Assembly: GCA_900554715.1 (NCBI GenBank)
Contig: USIN01000076.1
Coordinates: forward strand, 1 to 7,693
Reading direction: 5' to 3'
Length of the DNA stretch: 7,693 nt
Source of the DNA: an uncultured Bacteroidales bacterium
Lineage (GTDB): Bacteria; Bacteroidota; Bacteroidia; Bacteroidales; Muribaculaceae
In this document: positions 1 through 5,286 of the stretch, piece after piece
Numbering within the stretch: the first letter of the stretch is position 1
Layout: every line of letters begins with the position of its first letter
The notes under the pieces: model-generated
Databases searched by the model: none
Told to the model about the DNA's origin: nothing
The model's input: the letters and a program-made list of their open reading frames with translations, nothing else
Position numbers and translations under genes: made by a program

Positions 1-475
1 CATCATCACTGCTCTCGACAAATATCCCACACTCTCGACAGCACAGCTTCAGGAAGCCGTGACAAAATTCAGTCCCGGCGACAAGGTGAAGGTCAGCTAT
101 GTGCGCGACGGCAAGAAAGAAAGCACTGTCGTCACCCTGCGCAACAGCTCGGGTAACACCGGTGTCACGCGTGCCGACAACTCGTCGTCGCTCGGCGCGA
201 CGCTCAAGGCTGTCGACGAAGAGACGGCCCGTCGTCTCGAAATCTCGGGCGGCGTCTCTGTCGGCAAACTCACCGACGGCCGTTTCAAGGACAACGGCAT
301 CAAGGACGATTTCATCATCCTGTCGATCAACAACAACCGTGTGGCGTCGGCCGACGATGTCGAGAAGATATATAACGCCGTGCGCAAAAGCGCTGACCGT
401 GACAAGGTGATGTTTATCATCGGACTCTATCCCGACGGACGTCAGGCATATTATGCCGTCCCTCTCAATGACTGA
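1..475 (+). CDS. HtrA/Deg-family periplasmic serine protease, C-terminal part (5' truncated by window edge)
   Basis: The frame is open from base 2 to the TGA at 473-475, giving 157 visible residues. The GTG at 59 is an internal codon, not the true start. Visible residues 1-46 look like the end of a first PDZ domain (AQLQEAV, then SPGDKVKVSYVRDGKK). Residues about 64-156 form a second PDZ domain, from LGATLKAVDEETARRLEISGG through KDNGIKDDFIILSINN to the end at GRQAYYAVPLND. This matches the C-terminal end of Bacteroidales Do/DegQ-like proteases, which degrade or chaperone misfolded envelope proteins in the periplasm, with the PDZ domains controlling oligomer state and substrate binding. The catalytic His-Asp-Ser domain and signal peptide lie outside the window, so activity cannot be judged. 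A GC-rich hairpin follows directly, so this is probably the last gene of its transcript. A different PDZ protein is possible but less likely. Confidence 0.85.
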   Translation, partial: IITALDKYPTLSTAQLQEAVTKFSPGDKVKVSYVRDGKKESTVVTLRNSSGNTGVTRADNSSSLGATLKAVDEETARRLEISGGVSVGKLTDGRFKDNGIKDDFIILSINNNRVASADDVEKIYNAVRKSADRDKVMFIIGLYPDGRQAYYAVPLND

Positions 476-501
476 TGACATAGTCTTTGAAAAAAATAAG
501 C

Positions 502-540
502 GGCGCCCGGCACAACAAATAGTGCCGGGCGCTTGTTATA
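502..540 (+). terminator. GC-rich hairpin, probable terminator of the protease gene
   Basis: An 11-bp perfect stem pairs 503-513 (GCGCCCGGCAC) with 522-532 (GTGCCGGGCGC) around an 8-base loop, with a possible G-T pair 502/533 at its base. An A-rich run (490-497) precedes it and a weak T-rich tail (TTGTTATA) follows. The stem is very strong but the T tract is interrupted, so termination may be incomplete. It lies 27 bases after the protease stop and 56 bases before the next gene. Its arms resemble those of the hairpin at 1001-1033. Confidence 0.65.
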
Positions 541-588
541 TAGCCATAAGAACTAACTCAAATAATAACCAACTAAAACACCACAGAA

Positions 589-795
589 ATGAAAGGATTA
601 GATTTAGTGTTAGCAGCAGCCGGCGGCGCTGTAGTGGGTGCGGCCGTAGCACTTCTCTTCGCTCCCCAGAAAGGCGAGGATACCCGTGAGTCAATCAAAG
701 ATTTTATCAAAGAACACTGCCCCGGCATCAAGACCGACAAACTCGACCGCCTTGCCGAACAGATCAGTGAAGAAATAAAAGGAGCCAAATTATGA
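589..795 (+). CDS. YtxH-type small membrane protein (first of a tandem pair)
   Basis: This is a 68-residue protein. A glycine/alanine-rich membrane segment spans residues about 5-24 (GGAVVGAAVALLFAP) and runs straight into the motif APQKGEDTR. That motif is the hallmark of the YtxH family, in which a single N-terminal helix is followed by a charged soluble helix. The remainder (about 29-68) is charged and probably helical. YtxH-like proteins are small envelope proteins linked in some bacteria to general stress responses, but their biochemical role is not settled. The ATG at 589 has an A-rich leader (CACAGAA) without a Shine-Dalgarno sequence, as is usual in Bacteroidota. The stop overlaps the next start by ATGA, so the two are probably translationally coupled. 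It is the first gene of a four-gene operon. I saw no clear Bacteroidota-type promoter in the leader. Confidence 0.85.
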   Translation: MKGLDLVLAAAGGAVVGAAVALLFAPQKGEDTRESIKDFIKEHCPGIKTDKLDRLAEQISEEIKGAKL

Positions 796-983
796 GCGGT
801 TTCGTGAAATTCCTTGCCGGCGTCGCCGTAGGCGCCGTAGCAACGGCTCTTCTCACCCCCGAAAGCGGTGAGGACCTGAGATACCGCATCAAGACCATCC
901 TTCAGAAGAAAGGTCTTATCGCAAAAGATCAGGTAGACGAACTGGTAGAAATCATTGCCGGAGAGATCGAAGATAAAAAATAA
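792..983 (+). CDS. YtxH-like small membrane protein (second of a tandem pair)
   Basis: This is a 63-residue protein with the same plan as its upstream neighbour. A short membrane helix at residues about 4-21 (FVKFLAGVAVGAVATALLTP) is followed by the motif PESGEDLR, which aligns with PQKGEDTR of the first protein, and then a charged helical tail ending in EIEDKK. The shared helix-P-x-x-G-E-D-x-R layout suggests an old tandem duplication, although the rest has diverged. The ATG lies inside the previous stop (ATGA, 792-795), so translation is probably coupled. The gene is followed by a 97-base gap with a strong hairpin before the YqjE-like gene. Function is unknown beyond family membership. Two different YtxH helices could pair with each other, which is only an inference from the tandem arrangement and the glycine-rich helices. 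Confidence 0.8.
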   Translation: MSGFVKFLAGVAVGAVATALLTPESGEDLRYRIKTILQKKGLIAKDQVDELVEIIAGEIEDKK

Positions 984-1000
984 GAAACAACTCAGGCCTT

Positions 1001-1033
1001 GGCGCTCCGGTGCTTTATGATGCACCGGGCGCC
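1001..1033 (+). promoter_or_regulatory. Strong hairpin between the YtxH pair and the YqjE-like gene
   Basis: Bases 1001-1013 (GGCGCTCCGGTGC) pair with 1022-1033 (GCACCGGGCGCC), giving 12 pairs with a single bulged T at 1006 and an 8-base loop. No T tract follows, so it does not look like an ordinary intrinsic terminator. Its place inside an otherwise tightly packed operon suggests an RNA processing or stabilising structure that gives the YtxH messages a different abundance from the downstream genes. The arms are nearly the same as those of the hairpin at 502-533. The rest of the gap (1034-1080) is AT-rich, with a weak 6-base inverted repeat (CTCAAT 1044-1049, ATTGAG 1073-1078) close to the next start. 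Confidence 0.55.
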
Positions 1034-1080
1034 GCGGGTCTGACTCAATAGAAATCACAAGCTTAAAATTAAATTGAGAG

Positions 1081-1446
1081 ATGTTCGGGACAGCTAACAA
1101 CGACAACACATCGGGCTTTATCGACAGTCTGAAGCGTTATCTGGGTCTGTATGCCGATTATATGAGACTCTCGGCTGCCGAGAAGATGTCTATGCTCCTG
1201 TCGGCCGTGGCGTTTTACACGCTGATAGTCGCAATGGCTCTTATCGCGCTGATATTCCTCTCGATCGGTGTCGGATTCCTGCTTGCCTCGGTGATGACGC
1301 TCTATTGGGCATTTTTCATCGTCACAGCGTTTTATATTCTCATCTTCTCTCTTCTCATCATCTTCAGACACACGCTTATCGTCGATCCGATAGCGCGCTT
1401 CGTCTCACGTCTGTTTGTAAAACCGCCTAAAGCCTCAGAACAATGA
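1081..1446 (+). CDS. YqjE-type / phage-holin 3_6 superfamily membrane protein
   Basis: This is a 121-residue protein. The N-terminal part (residues 1-36) is soluble and amphipathic (FIDSLKRYLGLYADYMRLSA). Two long hydrophobic segments follow at about 37-66 and 74-95, and the tail is basic (ARFVSRLFVKPPK). An N-terminal helix with R-L-x-x-x-E spacing followed by a two-helix membrane hairpin is the plan of the family containing Escherichia coli YqjE, often labelled 'phage holin family'. Despite the name, these are mostly chromosomal inner-membrane proteins, and no lysis gene lies nearby. The ATG at 1081 has the A/G-rich leader AAATTGAGAG. The stop overlaps the next start as ATGA (1443-1446). 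With YtxH-type genes before it and a small basic protein after it, the context supports an envelope or stress role. Family assignment is from the overall pattern, so it is moderate rather than certain. Confidence 0.75.
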   Translation: MFGTANNDNTSGFIDSLKRYLGLYADYMRLSAAEKMSMLLSAVAFYTLIVAMALIALIFLSIGVGFLLASVMTLYWAFFIVTAFYILIFSLLIIFRHTLIVDPIARFVSRLFVKPPKASEQ

Positions 1447-1724
1447 AACTCACCCGCACACCCGAGCCGCGACCCGACGCCACACCGTGGCGTGGTTATA
1501 CACTCGACGAGATACGCTATCAGCGTGTGCTCGCCCTCGCGTCGATTGAGATTGAAAAGCAGGCAATGGCGGCCTCGGCCTCAAACGCCAGGGAGCAGAT
1601 GCCCTTCGTCGGTGAAAACCGCGGCAGAGGCTTAATGAAGATTCTGACATATATAGAGTATGGCGTCATTGCCGTAAAACTCTGGAAACGTTTTCGCAGT
1701 ATCTTCAAAAAGTCACGCAGATAA
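1443..1724 (+). CDS. Small basic protein of unknown family, YqjK-like in size and layout
   Basis: I do not recognise a family for this 93-residue protein. It starts with a proline/arginine-rich stretch (residues 1-19, including TPEPRPDATPWRGY). A charged helix follows at about 20-42 (DEIRYQRVLALASIEIEKQA), then a polar linker, a moderately hydrophobic stretch at 64-81 (LMKILTYIEYGVIAVKLW) and a strongly basic end (KRFRSIFKKSRR, 82-93). The hydrophobic stretch with its basic tail could lie on or cross the membrane. The start overlaps the stop of the YqjE-like gene by ATGA, which supports real coupled translation and a shared job. In E. coli yqjE is likewise followed by yqjK, a basic protein of about this length with a charged helix near the N-terminus. 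The likeness here is in position, size and layout, not proven homology. The operon ends with the terminator at 1775-1806. Confidence 0.7.
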   Translation: MKLTRTPEPRPDATPWRGYTLDEIRYQRVLALASIEIEKQAMAASASNAREQMPFVGENRGRGLMKILTYIEYGVIAVKLWKRFRSIFKKSRR

Positions 1725-1774
1725 GAACAGCAACCCTTCAGTCAGTCATAGAAATTCAATCAGATCTCTACTTG

Positions 1775-1806
1775 AAATCCTCCCGCCGCCGGCGAGAGGA
1801 TTTTTT
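1775..1806 (+). terminator. Intrinsic terminator of the YtxH/YqjE-like operon
   Basis: Eight pairs join 1775-1782 (AAATCCTC) to 1796-1803 (GAGGATTT). A C/A mismatch follows, then four more pairs (1784-1787 CGCC with 1791-1794 GGCG) around a 3-base loop. Six Ts (1801-1806) follow on the plus strand. It lies 50 bases after the last stop of the operon. On the minus strand the mismatch becomes a U-G pair but few Us follow, so any action on rodA transcripts is likely weaker. Confidence 0.85.
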
Positions 1807-1824
1807 CTATGGCCGACGCCCGGC

Positions 1825-1923
1825 TTGCCTATGTTTTAGAAGAGAAAAATCGAAATTTTGCCTATGTTTTAGAAGAATAATTGCTGAAATTTGCCTATGT
1901 TTTAGAAAAAAGCACGGGTAATG
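1825..1923. repeat. Three tandem copies of a 33-base unit with an identical 17-base core
   Basis: The 17-base sequence TTGCCTATGTTTTAGAA occurs without mismatch at 1825-1841, 1858-1874 and 1891-1907, so the copies start exactly 33 bases apart. Copies 1 and 2 also share the next two bases (GA). The remaining bases of each unit differ but stay A/T-rich (GAAAAATCGAAATT against ATAATTGCTGAAAT). The array sits in the convergent gap between the small-gene operon and rodA, after a terminator and before two hairpins. A core with diverged filler at constant period points either to repeated binding sites or to an ageing tandem repeat. No function can be assigned. Confidence 0.9.
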
Positions 1924-1929
1924 GTCAGA

Positions 1930-1955
1930 GCTACAGCGGAATATATAGCTGTGGC
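1930..1955 (+). other. Hairpin in the convergent intergenic region
   Basis: Bases 1930-1937 (GCTACAGC) pair with 1948-1955 (GCTGTGGC) across a 10-base loop (GGAATATATA). One of the eight pairs is T1932-G1953, which is allowed in plus-strand RNA but becomes an A/C mismatch in minus-strand RNA. It lies just after the 33-base repeats and one base before the hairpin with T-run at 1957-1984. It could be part of a plus-strand structured RNA or simply a transcript-end structure. Confidence 0.45.
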
Positions 1956-1956
1956 C

Positions 1957-1984
1957 AAAACTGCGAATTTATTCGTAGTTTTTT
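1957..1984. terminator. Probable terminator between the convergent operons
   Basis: Bases 1957-1967 (AAAACTGCGAA) pair with 1972-1982 (TTCGTAGTTTT) around the 4-base loop TTTA, with one G-T pair (1963/1976), and a T-run extends to 1984. On the plus strand this gives a full stem and six Ts. On the minus strand, directly after the rodA stop, it gives a stem with one A/C mismatch and only four Us, all within the stem. It may end both convergent transcripts, but the features favour plus-strand RNA. It lies 4 bases beyond the rodA stop. Confidence 0.65.
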
Positions 1985-1988
1985 CGCG

Positions 1989-3449
1989 TCAGTCGGCGCG
2001 GCGGGAGGCGTCGAGTTTGAGCAGGATGAAAAGCAGGATTGTAAAGCCCCATAGCGATGAGCCGCCGTAGGAGAAGAAGGGCAAAGGGATGCCTATGACG
2101 GGACAGAGGCCTATGACCATGCCGATGTTGATGCAGAAATGGAAGATGAAATACGATGCCACGCAGTAGCCGTAGACGCGGCCGAACGGTTTGGGCTGCC
2201 GTTCGGCGATTTTGATGATGCGCAGTATTAGTCCGACATAAAGGGCTGTGACGGCGAGGGCGCCGACGAAACCTTCTTCTTCGCCTATCGTGCAGAAAAT
2301 AAAGTCGGTATGCTGCTCGGGGACATATTTGAGCTTGGTCTGTGTGCCGTTCAGGAATCCTTTGCCGAACAAGCCGCCCGAGCCTATGGCTATCTTCGAC
2401 TGGTTGACGTTATAGCCGGCGCCGCGCAGGTCTTCTTCAAGGCCGAGGACGACTTTGATGCGCATCTGCTGGTGGGGCTGCAAATGGTCGAAGGCAAAGT
2501 TGACCGAGAAGAGAAATATGACCGAAAGGACTGCCGTGGCGACGCCGATGAGCATCTTGTTGCGTCGCCGGCGTATAGACTCGATGACGATGTAGACGCA
2601 GCCGACGAAGATGACGCCGAGGGTGACGGCGAGGCCGGGGACGGCGATGTCCCAGAACGCTGTCAGCGCCCATTCGACAAGCGCCGTGCCGGCGAAAAGA
2701 ATGAGCAGGTTGCGGCCGATTTCGATGCGGCGGCTATACATCACCGACATACCGATCATGATGGCCATAATCATCGAGAAGACGACAAACTCGCCTGTGG
2801 GCATGCCGAAGACCGATGTCTCGACATATTTGACAGCCACGACGAAGATGATGACGGCAAAGACGGCGGCGAAAAGAATCAGTCCGCTCATGCCTTCGCG
2901 GTAAAGCACGAAGAAAAGAGCCATGAATGTCAGAGCCGAGCCGGTTTCGTTCTGCGCGAGGATGAGTATTATCGGCAGCACTATCAGGGCTATGGCCTTG
3001 AGGTAGTTTGAGCCCTTGGCGTTGAGGACGAACTGGTAGGCGTTGAATAGCTTCGCGAGCGCTAGCGCGGTGGCGAATTTGGCGAATTCGGCCGGCTGAA
3101 GGCTCATCGACCCGAATGAAATCCACGAGCGAGATCCTTTGATGTCGTGGGCCACGAAGGGCGTTATAAGCAGCAATATCATCACTGCTATATAGATAGG
3201 GTAGGCGTAAGTCTCATACATCCGGGCGTCTATGAGCAGGATGACAAAGGCGAGAATAAACGACAGGCCTATCCAGCGGAACTGTTTGCCCGAAAATTCG
3301 GCGGCCGAGAACATGCTTGCCTCGTCGAAGTCATAGCTTGCGGCATAGATGCTTATGGCGCCGAAGACGACCATGAGCAGATAGATGATGACCGTGACCC
3401 AGTCGAGGTTGCGTATCATCGTGGCTGTGTCACTTCTTCGGGCTTGCAT
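1989..3449 (-). CDS. rodA: RodA, SEDS peptidoglycan glycosyltransferase of the elongasome
   Basis: RodA polymerises lipid II into glycan strands in the inner membrane together with PBP2. The 486-residue protein is strongly hydrophobic. SEDS-family signatures are GSRSWISFGSMSLQPAEFAK (105-124), NETGSA (167-172), GAGYNVNQSKIAIGSGGLFG (343-362), PEQHTDFIFCTIGEEEG (377-393) and SYGGSS (460-465). Asp382 in HTDFIF is the conserved aspartate associated with catalysis in this family. RodA is commonly 370-420 residues. Most of the extra length here lies between NETGSA and HQQMRI (326-331), about 155 residues against roughly 75 in E. coli, and it holds added hydrophobic segments. The ATG at 3449 overlaps the mrdA end by about 20 bases. 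A second ATG at 3419 (MIRNLDW) would start 10 bases after the mrdA stop, and neither has a clear ribosome binding site. This is the last gene of the operon. Confidence 0.95.
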   Translation of the reverse strand: MQARRSDTATMIRNLDWVTVIIYLLMVVFGAISIYAASYDFDEASMFSAAEFSGKQFRWIGLSFILAFVILLIDARMYETYAYPIYIAVMILLLITPFVAHDIKGSRSWISFGSMSLQPAEFAKFATALALAKLFNAYQFVLNAKGSNYLKAIALIVLPIILILAQNETGSALTFMALFFVLYREGMSGLILFAAVFAVIIFVVAVKYVETSVFGMPTGEFVVFSMIMAIMIGMSVMYSRRIEIGRNLLILFAGTALVEWALTAFWDIAVPGLAVTLGVIFVGCVYIVIESIRRRRNKMLIGVATAVLSVIFLFSVNFAFDHLQPHQQMRIKVVLGLEEDLRGAGYNVNQSKIAIGSGGLFGKGFLNGTQTKLKYVPEQHTDFIFCTIGEEEGFVGALAVTALYVGLILRIIKIAERQPKPFGRVYGYCVASYFIFHFCINIGMVIGLCPVIGIPLPFFSYGGSSLWGFTILLFILLKLDASRRAD

Positions 3450-5286
3450 AATATAACGAGGTGTTAAGCATTTGGTCTTCCATATATTTGCGCGACTGCG
3501 AAATCTGGCCTGTCAGATATTTTTCCATTATGAGGCTGCCGATGGGCACACCGAAGGTGGCACCCCAGCCTCCGTTCTCAATATAGGCGCAGACGGCGAT
3601 TTTCGGCTCGTCGAAGGGAGCGAATCCCATAAAGGCCGAGTGGTCTTTGCCGTGTGGGTTCTGGGCTGTGCCGGTCTTGCCGGCTGCTTCGATGCCCGGC
3701 ATTGCGGCCCGGCGGCATGTGCCGCCGGTGACGGCCATGTGCATGCCCTCGGCGACGTCTTCATACCAGTGGGCGTCGATGGTCGGATAGCGGCGTTCGG
3801 TATATTTAGGGTCGATGACGGTGTCCTGTATCTGCTTGACGACGTGGGGCGTGATAAACCATCCGCGGTTTGCTATGGTCGCGCAGAGGTTTGCTATCTG
3901 CAGCGGCGTGGCCATGATCTCGCCCTGGCCGATGGCGACAGAGATGATGGTGTTGGCGCTCCAGCGCCCTTCGCCGTAGAATTTGTTGTAGAACTTGTCG
4001 TTGGGAATAAATCCGCGCCCTTCGCCTGGCAGATCGACGCCGAGCTTGTAGCCGTAGCCCATCGAGACGAGGTGATGTTTCCATATCTCGAAGGCGTTGG
4101 CCGACGTGCCGTATTTCGACCGGCGGTCGATCATGGCCTTGAAGCCCCAGCAGAAGAAGGCGTTGCACGATGTCTGTAGGGCCGGTTTGAGAGGCAGGGG
4201 CGAGCCGTGGGCATGGCAGCCTACGCGCAGGCCGCCGTTGATGTAGCCGTGGCTGCAGGGGTAGGCCGTCTGCAGGTTGATGATGCCCTCCTGGAGGAAG
4301 ATAAGTCCCTGTGTGGGCTTGAATGTCGAGCCGGGCGGGTAGGCGCCCATGAGCGCGCGGTCGAAGAGCGGCCATGATTCGTCGTTGACGAGCTGACGGT
4401 AGTTTTCGCCTCGCTGTCGGCCGACAAGACGGCGGGGGTCATAGCTCGGTGTCGACACCATGCAGAGTATCTCGCCTGTGGCCGGTTCGATGGCCACGAC
4501 GGCGCCGCGTTTGCCGACCATGAGCGACTCGGCGTATTCCTGAAGCTTGATGTCGAGGCTCAGGCGCAGGTCGAGGCCTGACACAGGGTCGACGTCATGG
4601 GCGCCGTTCTCATATCGTCCCTGGATGCGTCCACGGGCGTCGCGGATAAGAATCTCGACCCCTTTGTGGCCTCTGAGATATGTCTCGTAGCTTTTCTCGA
4701 CGCCGAGGTCGCCGGTGTAGTCGCCGGCGGTGTAATAGTCGTCGCGCTCGATGTCGTCGGCCGAGACTTCGCGTATGTTGCCGAGTACGTTGGCTGCGGT
4801 CGGGTGGTTATACTGCCGGAGGATGCGTTTCTGTATGAAGAATCCGGGGAAACGGTAGAGTTTCTCCTGAAGGCGTCCGTAGTCCTGTGACGAAAGCTGC
4901 GAGATGAGACGCTGCGGCGTGTATGACGAGTAGCCGGGGTTGAGGCGTTTGTCTTTCATGTCGGCGAAACGCTTGACGAGCTGCTCCTCGGTTATGTTTA
5001 TCGTGCGGCAGAAGTCGGCTGTGTCAAACGGCTCGACGTCGCGCGGTATGAGCATGACGTCGTATGCCGGCTGGTTGTAGACGACGAGTTCGCCGTTGCG
5101 GTCGTAGATGAGGCCGCGCGACGGATAGACTGTCTTTTTCAGAAATGCGTTTGTGTCGGCCGACCGTTTGTATTTGCTGTCCTGTATCTGTAGGTCGAAG
5201 AGTCTCACAAGATATATCAGGGCTATGAGCAGGATGAAGCCGCCGATGACGTATTTGCGTTTTTCTAAATCATAGTTTTTTCTCAT
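3430..5286 (-). CDS. mrdA: Penicillin-binding protein 2, elongasome transpeptidase
   Basis: PBP2 cross-links new glycan strands made by RodA, acting in the periplasm from a single membrane anchor. The 618-residue protein has a short cytoplasmic start, a membrane helix at about 12-29 and the class B motif PSRGLIYDRNGE (55-66). A dimerisation/pedestal region follows (to about 240), then the transpeptidase domain. Its three active-site motifs are intact: GSTFK with nucleophile Ser320 and Lys323, SCN (373-375) and KTGTA (537-541). Length is close to E. coli PBP2 (633). An unusual group of Cys and His lies just before and around the SxN motif (Cys344, His346, Cys357, His358, His360, Cys374, Cys379). 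The start overlaps mreD by 17 bases and the end overlaps or abuts rodA, fitting co-expression with its partner. It is expected to be a beta-lactam target, with no sign of loss of function. Confidence 0.96.
   Translation of the reverse strand: MRKNYDLEKRKYVIGGFILLIALIYLVRLFDLQIQDSKYKRSADTNAFLKKTVYPSRGLIYDRNGELVVYNQPAYDVMLIPRDVEPFDTADFCRTINITEEQLVKRFADMKDKRLNPGYSSYTPQRLISQLSSQDYGRLQEKLYRFPGFFIQKRILRQYNHPTAANVLGNIREVSADDIERDDYYTAGDYTGDLGVEKSYETYLRGHKGVEILIRDARGRIQGRYENGAHDVDPVSGLDLRLSLDIKLQEYAESLMVGKRGAVVAIEPATGEILCMVSTPSYDPRRLVGRQRGENYRQLVNDESWPLFDRALMGAYPPGSTFKPTQGLIFLQEGIINLQTAYPCSHGYINGGLRVGCHAHGSPLPLKPALQTSCNAFFCWGFKAMIDRRSKYGTSANAFEIWKHHLVSMGYGYKLGVDLPGEGRGFIPNDKFYNKFYGEGRWSANTIISVAIGQGEIMATPLQIANLCATIANRGWFITPHVVKQIQDTVIDPKYTERRYPTIDAHWYEDVAEGMHMAVTGGTCRRAAMPGIEAAGKTGTAQNPHGKDHSAFMGFAPFDEPKIAVCAYIENGGWGATFGVPIGSLIMEKYLTGQISQSRKYMEDQMLNTSLYYASPKK

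Noticed and set aside
476..588. Promoter for the YtxH operon
   Set aside because: A promoter is expected here, but TTTG at 486-489 has no correctly spaced TAnnTTTG partner and TTATATAG near 535 fits the consensus poorly, so no site is called.
573..1109. 178-codon minus-strand open frame over the YtxH genes
   Set aside because: The two plus-strand genes show clear family motifs and ATGA coupling. The minus frame crosses both genes and the hairpin and shows no family features.
1081..1446. 'Phage holin' gene as a sign of a prophage
   Set aside because: Family members of this type are common chromosomal inner-membrane proteins. No endolysin, structural, integrase or attachment-site sequence was seen, and the neighbours are housekeeping genes.
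1825..1907. CRISPR-like array
   Set aside because: The 17-base repeats are too short, the 16-base intervals are too short and related to each other, there are only three units, and no cas gene is present.
1825..1907. Repeat cores as Bacteroidota promoters (TATGTTTT resembling TAnnTTTG, with TTTG nearby)
   Set aside because: The last base of the -7 motif is wrong in every copy, and the TTTG sites lie about 3 or 35 bases from the motif rather than near 19-21.
1772..1921. Open frame through the repeats giving an 11-residue periodic peptide (CLCFRR repeated three times)
   Set aside because: The frame stays open because 33 is divisible by three, but it has no ATG or GTG start, runs through a terminator and ends at 1919-1921. 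Coding potential is not supported.
2310..4179. Long plus-strand open frames opposite rodA (2310-3011) and mrdA (3472-4179)
   Set aside because: Both lie antisense to strongly conserved coding sequence and show the same compositional bias, with no recognisable motifs or start signals.
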